Below are positions 1 through 6,719 of a DNA stretch of 64,000 nucleotides, piece by piece (within the stretch, counting starts at the first letter, position 1; each line of letters begins with the position of its first letter). The notes under the pieces were generated by a model, which saw nothing but the letters and a program-made list of their open reading frames with translations, was not told the DNA's origin and did no database searches. The translations under genes and the position numbers were made by a program. Source of the DNA: Asanoa iriomotensis (GTDB lineage Bacteria; Actinomycetota; Actinomycetes; Mycobacteriales; Micromonosporaceae); contig NZ_BONC01000006.1 of assembly GCF_016862515.1 (NCBI RefSeq), forward strand, positions 62,001 to 126,000. The letters are read 5' to 3'.

Positions 1-119
1 TGGATGACCTGCTGGACGCGCTCGACGGTCGCCTGGGCCACGCCGTAGCGGCCGTTGACGACCTTGGACACGGTGGCCACCGAGACGCCGGCCGTGCGGG
101 CCACGTCCGACATCTTCAC
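1..119 (-). CDS. LacI-family transcriptional regulator, N-terminal part only (cut by left edge)
   Basis: The reverse strand encodes a classic LacI helix-turn-helix: SDVARTAGVSVATVSKVVNG followed by RYGVAQATVERVQQVIQ. Only about 39 residues lie in the window, so the sugar-binding half is not visible. The start is uncertain: GTG at 119 or ATG at 113 both give the usual short N-terminus, and no clear ribosome binding site separates them. It is divergent from the sugar ABC operon that starts at 279, the usual place for the local repressor of a CUT1 transporter. Family assignment is secure; effector and operator are inferred from position. Confidence 0.88.
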   Translation of the reverse strand, partial: MKMSDVARTAGVSVATVSKVVNGRYGVAQATVERVQQVI

Positions 120-177
120 ACGCTGCGGGAACGCCACGCGGATGACTATAGATGGCCACGCCGCCGGTTTCCGGAGC

Positions 178-208
178 GTTTCGAAACCGATATCGATAAC
201 GATTGACA
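178..208. promoter_or_regulatory. Candidate LacI operator and -35 region of the sugar ABC operon
   Basis: Between the divergent LacI gene and the binding-protein gene lie a perfect 10-bp palindrome GTTTCGAAAC (178-187), the overlapping palindromes CGATATCG and TATCGATA (188-198), and a TTGACA hexamer (203-208). The best -10 at 17-bp spacing is only CAAAAC (226-231), so the promoter call is moderate. Operator-like palindromes touching the -35 fit repression by the divergent LacI protein. Which palindrome is bound is not known. Confidence 0.5.
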
Positions 209-278
209 CTGGCCCGAAACGACTGCAAAACTCGCCGTCAATGCCGAGCACCGCGACTGACCGGTCGAGGAGACATCG

Positions 279-1589
279 ATGGCAATCAAGCACCGTGCTA
301 AGGCCTTTCTTGCGATTTTCATGACCAGCGCGCTCGCCCTGTCCGCCTGCGGCGGTGGGGGCGACGAGGAAGAACCCGCTGCCAGCGACCTGTTCAAGAA
401 CCCCGTCACGCTGACCTGGTGGCACAACGCCTCACAGGACGGTCCCGGCAAGACCTACTGGCAGAAGGTCGCCGACGACTTCACCAAGCTGCACCCGACG
501 GTCAAGATCGAGATCGAGGCGATCGAGACCAACCAGCTCCAGCGCACCCGGCTCCCTGCCGCGCTGCTGACCAGCGACCCGCCGGACATCTTCCAGGCGT
601 GGGGCGGCGGCGAGATCCGCGAGCAGGTGGAGGCCGACTACCTCAAGGACATCACGAGCCAGGTCACCGCCGAGGTCGGCAACATCGGCAGCGCGGCGGA
701 GATCTGGGCCGTCGACGGCAAGCAGTACGGGTTGCCGTTCCGGATGGGCATCGAGGGCATCTGGTACAACAAGGACATGTTCGCGCAGGCGGGCATCTCT
801 GCTCCGCCGACGACGTTCGAGGAGCTCAACGACGCGGTCACCAAGCTCAAGGCGATCAACGTCGTCCCGATCGCGGTCGGCGCCGGTGACAAGTGGCCGG
901 CGGCGCACTGGTGGTACAACATGGCGCTGCGGTCCTGCTCGGTGGACACGCTGAAGAAGGCGTCCGTCGACCTCACCTTCGACGACCCGTGCTTCGTCAA
1001 GGCCGGCGAGGACCTGAAGGCCTTCATCGACACCAAGCCGTTCCAGAACAACTTCATCGCCACCCCCGGCCAGAACGACCCGACCAGCGCCAACGGCCTG
1101 CTGGCCAACGGCAAGGCCGCGATGGAGCTGATGGGCGACTGGAACAAGGGCACGCTCGAGACCGTCGCGCAGGACCCGGCGAAGCTCGCCAAGTTCCTCG
1201 GCTGGTTCCCGGTGCCGGCGCTGTCCGGCTCGGCGGGTGACCCGAAGGCGGCCCTCGGCGGCGGCGACGGCTTCGCCTGCGCCAAGAACGCGCCGGCGGA
1301 GTGCGTCGAGTTCCTCAAGTACATCGTCAGCCCCGAGGTGCAGAAGGGGTACGCGGAGACGGGCACCGGCCTGCCGGTGGCCAAGGGCGCCGAGGCCGGC
1401 GTGCAGGACCCGGCGCTGAAGTCCATCCTGGAGGCCACCTCCAGCGCCACCTACGTCCAGCTCTGGTTGGACACCGCGTTCGGCAGCACCGTCGGCAACG
1501 CGATGAACGACGCCATCGTCGCCATCTTCGCCGGCAACGGCACACCTCAGCAGGTCGTCGACGCGATGAAGTCGGCTGCCAAGAAGTGA
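279..1589 (+). CDS. Extracellular sugar-binding lipoprotein of a CUT1 ABC transporter
   Basis: 436 residues with a lipoprotein signal: basic MAIKHR start, hydrophobic stretch, then the lipobox LSAC with Cys near residue 24, so it should be anchored outside the membrane. The mature part has the family-1 solute-binding fold pattern (LTWWHNAS, FTKLHPTVKIEIE, DPPDIFQAWGGG, GLPFRMGIEGIWYNKDMF, AAMELMGDW). GAGGAG lies just upstream of the ATG. It is the first gene of a three-gene operon with two permeases and no ATPase; actinomycete CUT1 systems commonly use a shared MsiK-type ATPase encoded elsewhere. Family features suggest an oligosaccharide ligand, but the sugar cannot be named from sequence. 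Confidence 0.93.
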   Translation: MAIKHRAKAFLAIFMTSALALSACGGGGDEEEPAASDLFKNPVTLTWWHNASQDGPGKTYWQKVADDFTKLHPTVKIEIEAIETNQLQRTRLPAALLTSDPPDIFQAWGGGEIREQVEADYLKDITSQVTAEVGNIGSAAEIWAVDGKQYGLPFRMGIEGIWYNKDMFAQAGISAPPTTFEELNDAVTKLKAINVVPIAVGAGDKWPAAHWWYNMALRSCSVDTLKKASVDLTFDDPCFVKAGEDLKAFIDTKPFQNNFIATPGQNDPTSANGLLANGKAAMELMGDWNKGTLETVAQDPAKLAKFLGWFPVPALSGSAGDPKAALGGGDGFACAKNAPAECVEFLKYIVSPEVQKGYAETGTGLPVAKGAEAGVQDPALKSILEATSSATYVQLWLDTAFGSTVGNAMNDAIVAIFAGNGTPQQVVDAMKSAAKK

Positions 1590-2572
1590 CCTCGATCAAG
1601 TCGACCCCGAGCCTCGCCGGCGCCCCGCCGGCGGGGTTCGGGTCCGCCACGCGGTCCAACCGGGCCGCCGAGACCCGCCGCAAGTGGTACGAGATCATCG
1701 GGCTGACCACACCGGCGCTCGTCGTCTACGTCATGTTCGTGCTCGTGCCGATGGGCTTCGCGGTCTACTACAGCCTCTACAAGTGGCGCGGCGTCGGAGC
1801 GCCGACCAATTTCGTCGGCTTCGACAACTACGTGCTGGCGTTCCAGGACCCGATCTTCATCGACGCGCTGCGCAACAACGCCATCATCGTGGTCGGCTCG
1901 CTGCTCGTGCAGGGCCCGATCGCGCTCGGCGTGGCGCTGCTGCTCAACCGCCGGTTCCGCGGCCGCACGGTCTTCCGGCTGCTGGTCTTCGTGCCGTACG
2001 TGCTGGCCGAGGTCACCGTCGGCATCATGTGGAAGCTGATCCTGACCGACGGCGGCACGATGGACGCGCTGTTCCGCTCGCTCGGCCTCGGCGGCCTGGT
2101 GCAGGCGTGGCTCGCCGACCTCGACATCGTCATCTGGACGCTGCTGTTCGTGCTCACCTGGAAGTATGTCGGCTTCGCGATCATCCTGCTGCTGGCCGGC
2201 CTGTCCAACGTGCCGCACGAGCTGACCGAGGCCGCCGCGATCGACGGCGCCGGCTGGTGGCAGATCCAGCGGCACGTCACGCTCCCGCTGCTCGGCCCGA
2301 CGATCCGCATCTGGATGTTCCTGTCGATGATCGGCTCGCTGCAGGTCTTCGACGTGATCTGGGTGACCTCGGTGCCCGCGGTCCGGTCGCTGGGCGCCTC
2401 GAACACCATGGCGACGTACATGGTGGACAACGGCTTCTTCGCCCGGCTCTGGGGCTACGGCAACGCGGTCGCGGTGATCCTGTTCGTCATCTCGTTCGTC
2501 GCGGCGCTGCTGTTCCAGCGCTTCCTGCTCCGCCGCGACATCCAGGGTGCCATCACCGGAAGGGCGAACTGA
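1586..2572 (+). CDS. CUT1 sugar ABC transporter permease, MalF-like
   Basis: 328 residues from GTG at 1586, which overlaps the stop of the binding-protein gene (GTGA). About 30 polar residues precede the first membrane span (IIGLTTPALVVYVMFVLVPM). The cytoplasmic EAA loop that contacts the ATPase is present: ELTEAAAIDGAGWW...LPLL. Six membrane segments are expected for the family and the hydrophobic stretches agree. The protein forms the channel with the following MalG-like subunit. The longer open frame upstream of 1586 is the out-of-phase shadow of the binding-protein gene. Confidence 0.93.
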   Translation: MTSIKSTPSLAGAPPAGFGSATRSNRAAETRRKWYEIIGLTTPALVVYVMFVLVPMGFAVYYSLYKWRGVGAPTNFVGFDNYVLAFQDPIFIDALRNNAIIVVGSLLVQGPIALGVALLLNRRFRGRTVFRLLVFVPYVLAEVTVGIMWKLILTDGGTMDALFRSLGLGGLVQAWLADLDIVIWTLLFVLTWKYVGFAIILLLAGLSNVPHELTEAAAIDGAGWWQIQRHVTLPLLGPTIRIWMFLSMIGSLQVFDVIWVTSVPAVRSLGASNTMATYMVDNGFFARLWGYGNAVAVILFVISFVAALLFQRFLLRRDIQGAITGRAN

Positions 2573-3402
2573 TGTCGCGCCGTCCCATCACCTGGGCGAG
2601 CCCGGTCACGTACGCGCTCGCGCTCGCGGTCGCCGCCGTGTCGATCGCACCCGTCGTCTACGTGATCGTGGGCGGGTTCCGCACCACACCGCAGATCGTC
2701 GCCGACCCGGCCGGGCTGCCGGACCCGTGGGTCTGGGACAACTACCGGCGCGTGCTGACCCAGAGCGACTTCTGGGGCCAGGCGTTCAACAGCGCGGTCG
2801 TCGCGATCGGCACCACGCTCCTGGTCCTGGCGCTCGGCGTGTCCGCGGCCTACGTGCTGGCCCGCTACACGTTCCGCGGGCGGGAGGCGCTGTTCACGTT
2901 CTTCACGCTCGGCCTGCTCTTCCCGGCCGGCGCCGCGATCCTGCCGCTCTACCTCATGCTGCGCGACCTCAACCTGACCAACTCGTACTGGGCGGTGATC
3001 CTGCCCCAGGTCGCGTTCTCGCTGCCGATCACGATCGTGATCCTGCGCCCGTTCCTGACCGCCATCCCGCGTGAGCTGGAGGACGCGGCCGCCATCGACG
3101 GCACGGGCCGGCTCGGCTTCCTGTGGCGGATCACGCTGCCGCTCTCGAAGCCGGCGCTGGTCACGGTCGGCGTGCTCGCGTTCGTCGCGAGCTGGAACGC
3201 GTTCCTGCTGCCGCTGCTGGTGCTCAGCGACGTCAACCTGCACACCCTGCCGCTGGGCGTGCAGAACTTCAGCAGCCAGTACACGTCGGACACCGCCGGC
3301 ATCCTGGCCTTCACCTCGCTGGCGATGCTGCCGGCGCTGCTCTTCTTCACGTTCGCGGAGAAGCAGATCGTCGGCGGCCTACAGGGAGCGGTCAAGGGCT
3401 GA
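2572..3402 (+). CDS. CUT1 sugar ABC transporter permease, MalG-like
   Basis: 276 residues; the ATG at 2572 shares one base with the preceding stop (TGATG), indicating translational coupling. Hydrophobic spans include YALALAVAAVSIAPVVYVIV and the EAA loop reads ELEDAAAIDGTG...LPLS. It pairs with the MalF-like protein just upstream. The operon ends here: only 7 bp separate its stop from the stop of the convergent TetR gene, and I see no hairpin between them. Confidence 0.93.
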   Translation: MSRRPITWASPVTYALALAVAAVSIAPVVYVIVGGFRTTPQIVADPAGLPDPWVWDNYRRVLTQSDFWGQAFNSAVVAIGTTLLVLALGVSAAYVLARYTFRGREALFTFFTLGLLFPAGAAILPLYLMLRDLNLTNSYWAVILPQVAFSLPITIVILRPFLTAIPRELEDAAAIDGTGRLGFLWRITLPLSKPALVTVGVLAFVASWNAFLLPLLVLSDVNLHTLPLGVQNFSSQYTSDTAGILAFTSLAMLPALLFFTFAEKQIVGGLQGAVKG

Positions 3403-3409
3403 CCAGGGC

Positions 3410-3967
3410 TCAGCGGCCCACGCCGTTGAGCAGCGTGTCGACGACCAGGTCGGCGGCCTGCGGCGGGGTCACGTCCGGGAAGTCGTAGGCCATCGTCCGC
3501 ACCAACTGGTCGAGGACGGCCCGCGACCAGGCCGCCGGCACGTCGGCGCGCAGCAGGCCCTCGTCGGCGGCCCGCTGGACGAACGCGTCGAGCCGCCTGC
3601 TCTGCCCCGCGGCCCGACGGTCGGCGGCCGGGTCGGCGCGCATCATCTGGCGGGTCGTGACCGGCCACTCCCGGCTGACCGGGACGATCCCCTCCACATA
3701 GCGGTGCAGCGCGACCGCCACCGGTGCCTCGGTGAGCCGGGCCTCGTCGAGCACCTGCTCCGACGAGTCGAGCTTGGCTTCGAAGACGGCGCTGAGCAGG
3801 GCCTCGCGGGTCGCGAAGCGGCGGTGGACGGTGCTGCGGTCGACCCCGGCCGCGGTGGCGATCGCCGACAGCGGTGTGCCCGGGTCCTCGGCCAGCAGCC
3901 GGGCGCCGGCGCGCAGGACTTCGGCGAGGTTGCGGGCGGCGTCAGCTCTCATGGTGGTTCGAACCAT
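3410..3967 (-). CDS. TetR-family transcriptional regulator
   Basis: 185 residues. An N-terminal TetR DNA-binding domain is clear: LSAIATAAGVDRSTVHRRF followed by TREALLSAVFEAKL, about residues 33-70. The rest is an alpha-helical ligand-binding and dimerisation region with little conserved sequence. It is divergent from the SDR gene at 4083 with about 115 bp between them, so it probably controls that gene and itself. The intergenic region has several AT-rich bases but I could not pick a convincing palindromic operator. Confidence 0.88.
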   Translation of the reverse strand: MVRTTMRADAARNLAEVLRAGARLLAEDPGTPLSAIATAAGVDRSTVHRRFATREALLSAVFEAKLDSSEQVLDEARLTEAPVAVALHRYVEGIVPVSREWPVTTRQMMRADPAADRRAAGQSRRLDAFVQRAADEGLLRADVPAAWSRAVLDQLVRTMAYDFPDVTPPQAADLVVDTLLNGVGR

Positions 3968-4082
3968 ACCCGTGCCGCGGTTGATCCGTCATCCACGTCA
4001 CATCTGCGGCTCAGGAAATAATTAGTGCCACGTCAGTGTCTTACTCTTCGAGCAAGCTAAGACATGACATGGGAGTTTCGCG

Positions 4083-4940
4083 ATGGTACGCACGTGGTTG
4101 ATCACCGGTGGTTCGCAGGGCCTCGGTCGGGCGCTGACCCAGGCCGCGCTGGCCGCGGGTGACCGGGTGGCGGCGACCTCCAGGCTGGCGGACGCCCTGC
4201 CGGAGCTGCGGGCCGCATACCCGGATCGGCTCATGACCCTGGCTGTCGACATCGCCTCCGCCGCCGAGACCAGGGCCGCGGTGGGGGCGGTGGTCGACCG
4301 GTTCGGCTCGCTCGACGTCGTGGTCAACAACGCCGGCTACGCCACCACCGGGACGATCGAGGACTTCCCGGAGGACGAGTTCCGGGCGCAGATCGAGGCC
4401 AACCTGTTCGGCGTGGTCAACGTGACCCGGGCCGCGCTGCCCGTCCTGCGGCGCCAACGGTCCGGCCATGTCGTCCAGGTCTCGTCGATCGGCGGCCGGG
4501 TCGGCGGCACGCCCGGGCTCAGCGCGTACCAGACCGCGAAGTTCGGTGTCGCGGGCTTCTCCGAGGTGCTGGCCAACGAGGTGGCGCCGCTGGGCATCAA
4601 GGTGACGATCGTCGAGCCCGGTGGCATCCGCACCGGCTGGGCTGCCGGCGCCGCGCGGACGTCTGGTCCGACCGCCCCCGACTACGCGGAGACCGTCGGA
4701 ATGTGGCAGGAGAGGTTCACCAGCTATGCCGGCAACGAGCCCGGCGACCCGGCCCGGATGGCACAGGCGATCGTCGACCTGGTGCACGGCCAGGAGCACC
4801 CGCGCCGCCTGATCCTCGGCAAAGACGCGCTCGAGATCGCACTGGCACACGAGGAGGAGCGGCTCGCCGAGGCCCGCAAATGGGCACCGGTCAGCCGCTC
4901 GACCGACCTGGCGAGCGAAGGGATCCGGGACGAGCCGTAG
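4083..4940 (+). CDS. Short-chain dehydrogenase/reductase (classical SDR)
   Basis: 285 residues. The NAD(P)-binding motif TGGSQGLG sits at residues 8-15, the structural NNAG motif near residue 82, the active-site Ser in QVSSIGG and the YxxxK catalytic pair as YQTAK. PG(G)IRTGW follows, as in other classical SDRs. Length is about 30-40 residues over the family norm because of an extended C-terminus (GKDALEIALAHEEERLAEA). It is an oxidoreductase of unknown substrate, likely repressed by the divergent TetR protein. Confidence 0.9.
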   Translation: MVRTWLITGGSQGLGRALTQAALAAGDRVAATSRLADALPELRAAYPDRLMTLAVDIASAAETRAAVGAVVDRFGSLDVVVNNAGYATTGTIEDFPEDEFRAQIEANLFGVVNVTRAALPVLRRQRSGHVVQVSSIGGRVGGTPGLSAYQTAKFGVAGFSEVLANEVAPLGIKVTIVEPGGIRTGWAAGAARTSGPTAPDYAETVGMWQERFTSYAGNEPGDPARMAQAIVDLVHGQEHPRRLILGKDALEIALAHEEERLAEARKWAPVSRSTDLASEGIRDEP

Positions 4941-4943
4941 CGA

Positions 4944-4960
4944 GGGGGTCGAAGACCCCC
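4944..4960. terminator. Hairpin between convergent gene ends
   Basis: GGGGGTC-GAA-GACCCCC is a perfect 7-bp stem with a 3-base loop, 3 bp after the SDR stop and 31 bp from the end of the convergent cold-shock gene. No T run follows on either strand, so it would be a GC-rich actinomycete-style bidirectional terminator. Confidence 0.6.
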
Positions 4961-4991
4961 AAGCGGCCGGCCCGCCCCGGGATGTGAAGGA

Positions 4992-5195
4992 TCAGATCAC
5001 GCGGATGTTGGCGGCCTGCGGGCCCTTCTGGCCCTGCTCGATGTCGAACTCCACCCGCTGGTTCTCCTCCAGCGAGCGGAAGCCGGTGGCCGCGATTGCC
5101 GAGAAGTGGGCGAACACGTCCTGGCCACCGCCGTCGGGGGTGATGAAGCCGAACCCCTTGTCGGCGTTGAACCACTTGACCGTGCCTTGAGCCAT
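4992..5195 (-). CDS. Cold-shock domain protein, copy 1
   Basis: 67 residues, the standard size of a single CspA-type domain. RNA/DNA-binding motifs RNP1 (KGFGFI) and RNP2 (DVFAHF) are intact, starting [17 protein letters not shown] and ending PQAANIRVI. It should bind single-stranded RNA or DNA as a chaperone. The ATG at 5195 is preceded by GAAAGG about 10 bases upstream. It is nearly identical to the copy at 6268-6471, differing mainly at ITPDGGGQD versus IAQDGGGPD and IAATG versus IDAGG. Its roughly 110-nt leader is also shared with that copy. Confidence 0.97.
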   Translation of the reverse strand: MAQGTVKWFNADKGFGFITPDGGGQDVFAHFSAIAATGFRSLEENQRVEFDIEQGQKGPQAANIRVI

Positions 5196-5217
5196 TTGTT
5201 TCGTACCTTTCGAAATG

Positions 5218-5318
5218 CGTTCATACCGACCGGATGACCGGCCCAAGACAAAACGCCCGTGGTGCGATACCCGGGCGCCTGCAAGGTATGAACATGAAAC
5301 TGCAATATGCGCAGTTTA
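5218..5318 (-). promoter_or_regulatory. Structured 5' leader and promoter of cold-shock gene 1
   Basis: On the minus strand a GTGCTAAACTG box gives a TANNNT -10 (TAAACT, 5318-5313), predicting a start near 5306 and an untranslated leader of about 110 nt. The leader contains CATACCTTGCAG, a hairpin CGCCCG/CGGGCG (5272-5277 pairing with 5254-5259) followed directly by TTTTG, then a second hairpin CCGG-TCAT-CCGG (5241-5230). The same order and much of the same sequence recurs upstream of cold-shock gene 2. Shared sequence and structure are seen; a regulatory role is inferred by analogy with cspA leaders. Confidence 0.65.
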
Positions 5319-5331
5319 GCACCCGGCGGGG

Positions 5332-5547
5332 TCACCCGCGCGCCGGTCCCTCGTAGTCGGGGGACACATAAACCGGGATGCGGGTGCCCGCGGAGCGGAC
5401 GAACCGGCGGGTGTAGGTCACCTGCCGCGGTCGTACCCCCTCGAAGGTGGGCACGGCGAAGTGCAGCGGCAGCCGGCCCGCGGACTGCCGTGTGGGTGTG
5501 ACGTCGTGTCGCTGGTCGTGCCAGGGGCCGCCGAGGAAGAGCACCAT
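5332..5547 (-). CDS. Small hypothetical protein, about 71 residues
   Basis: The protein begins MVLFLGGPWHDQRHDV and ends RIPVYVSPDYEGPARG. The LGGPWxxxxxxV start and PVYVxxDYxGP end look like a compact beta-rich family seen in small actinobacterial proteins; I cannot name it. The start is either ATG at 5547 (TGATG overlap with the methyltransferase stop) or GTG at 5550. Tight overlap with the methyltransferase gene argues that it is real and co-translated. It ends just before the leader of cold-shock gene 1. Confidence 0.65.
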   Translation of the reverse strand: MVLFLGGPWHDQRHDVTPTRQSAGRLPLHFAVPTFEGVRPRQVTYTRRFVRSAGTRIPVYVSPDYEGPARG

Positions 5548-6194
5548 CACCGGCGTGCGTCCTGGTTCCGGGGCGTGAGCACGCTCGCGGCGGTGAGTTG
5601 TGAGTCCTCACCGGACATGGGTGAAACCGGATACGTCATGACAACCTGCCAGTCTCGGGAGGGGATCCGACCGCGTCCCGGGTCGCCGACCAGCACGAGC
5701 GTGTCCAGGCGGGCGGCCATGAGCAGGAAGGGGAGGGCGCGTTCGGCGAGTTGGTCGGTGTAGCAGGCGTCGCCGGCCAGCACCACGTCGGCTCCGATGT
5801 CCAGGACCGCCTCGGGGGTGAGGTCGAGCAGGTCCGTCGACAGCGGATCGATGTGGACGCCGTTGACGCGGGCGTTCGCACGGATAGCGGTGTGCGCGTA
5901 GGGGTCGATGTCGTTGGCCACCACCACAGACGCGCCCGCGAGGGCGGCCGCGATGGCGACCAGTCCGGAGCCCGAACCGAGGTCGAGCACCCGGCGGCCG
6001 GCGACGGTCTCCGGCGCGTCGAGGATGTAGCGGGCCACGGCCTGGCCGCCGCCCCAGGCCGTCGCCCAGAACGGCGCGGAGATCCGGTGCCCGGCGCTGG
6101 CTTCGAGTCGGGCCCAGAGAATCGTCGGATCCTCGGCCAGGAACAGCCGCACCTCGGGAACGAGGCGCGCGCAGGAGAGTTGGAGACCGTCCAT
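5547..6194 (-). CDS. Class I SAM-dependent methyltransferase, protein-lysine or PrmA-like type
   Basis: 215 residues from ATG at 6194, chosen because GGAG lies 6 bases upstream; a longer open frame reaches 6230 without such a site. The SAM-binding motif VLDLGSGSGLVAIAAALAGA is followed by the acidic motif II VVVANDIDP and a DVVLAGDACYT post-I region, a pattern of the ETFB-lysine/PrmA methyltransferase branch. Catalysis on a protein side chain is an inference from that branch. It lies 73 bp downstream of cold-shock gene 2 on the same strand and overlaps the small gene that follows. Confidence 0.85.
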   Translation of the reverse strand: MDGLQLSCARLVPEVRLFLAEDPTILWARLEASAGHRISAPFWATAWGGGQAVARYILDAPETVAGRRVLDLGSGSGLVAIAAALAGASVVVANDIDPYAHTAIRANARVNGVHIDPLSTDLLDLTPEAVLDIGADVVLAGDACYTDQLAERALPFLLMAARLDTLVLVGDPGRGRIPSRDWQVVMTYPVSPMSGEDSQLTAASVLTPRNQDARR

Positions 6195-6267
6195 GTCAAT
6201 CTCCGCTCGGGGCCGAGGGCCGTGCCCCACGGCACGGGCGATGCCGTGGGGACACGGTCGGCATGGG

Positions 6268-6471
6268 TCAGATCACGCGGATGTTGGCTGCCTGCGGGCC
6301 CTTCTGGCCCTGCTGGATGTCGAACTCCACGCGCTGGTTCTCTTCGAGCGACCGGAAGCCGCCCGCGTCGATGGCCGAGAAGTGCGCGAACACGTCCGGG
6401 CCACCACCGTCCTGAGCGATAAAGCCGAAACCCTTGTCGGCGTTGAACCACTTGACGGTGCCTACTGCCAT
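6268..6471 (-). CDS. Cold-shock domain protein, copy 2
   Basis: 67 residues beginning [17 protein letters not shown] with RNP1 KGFGFI and RNP2 DVFAHF intact. It is a close paralogue of copy 1, about 1.3 kb away on the same strand. The frame is open far upstream of the ATG at 6471, but homology and a GAAAGG site fix the start there. Its leader repeats the structured element of copy 1 and adds a GCCCGC/GCGGGC hairpin (6493-6509) close to the ribosome binding site. The pair looks like a duplication that carried its promoter and leader with it. Confidence 0.97.
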   Translation of the reverse strand: MAVGTVKWFNADKGFGFIAQDGGGPDVFAHFSAIDAGGFRSLEENQRVEFDIQQGQKGPQAANIRVI

Positions 6472-6492
6472 CTTCTTGCCTTTCGGAATGGT

Positions 6493-6632
6493 GCCCGCCC
6501 TCTGCGGGCGCCCGCGATTGCCGCATGCATCCATCCCGACCGGCGAACCGGCACAAACACAAAACGCCCGTGGCATGTCACCCGGGCGTCTGCAAGGTAT
6601 GGGGAATACAAGACCGCAATACCGGCACACTA
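6493..6632 (-). promoter_or_regulatory. Structured 5' leader and promoter of cold-shock gene 2
   Basis: GTGCTAGTGTG gives a -10 TAGTGT (6632-6627) and a start near 6620, so the leader is about 150 nt. It contains CATACCTTGCAG (ending at 6601), the hairpin CGCCCG/CGGGCG (6588-6583 with 6570-6565) followed by TTTTG, and CCGG-TTCG-CCGG (6551-6540). Loop sequences differ from copy 1 while stems are kept, which supports structure. An extra GCCCGC/GCGGGC stem lies nearer the start codon. Confidence 0.65.
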
Positions 6633-6719
6633 GCACGCCCGAGGACCCGCTTCGGCGGTGGGCGACGTCCCCTGAGAGGAGGTAATTTCAGTCCTGACGG
6701 GGGGATGTGATGATTTTCC

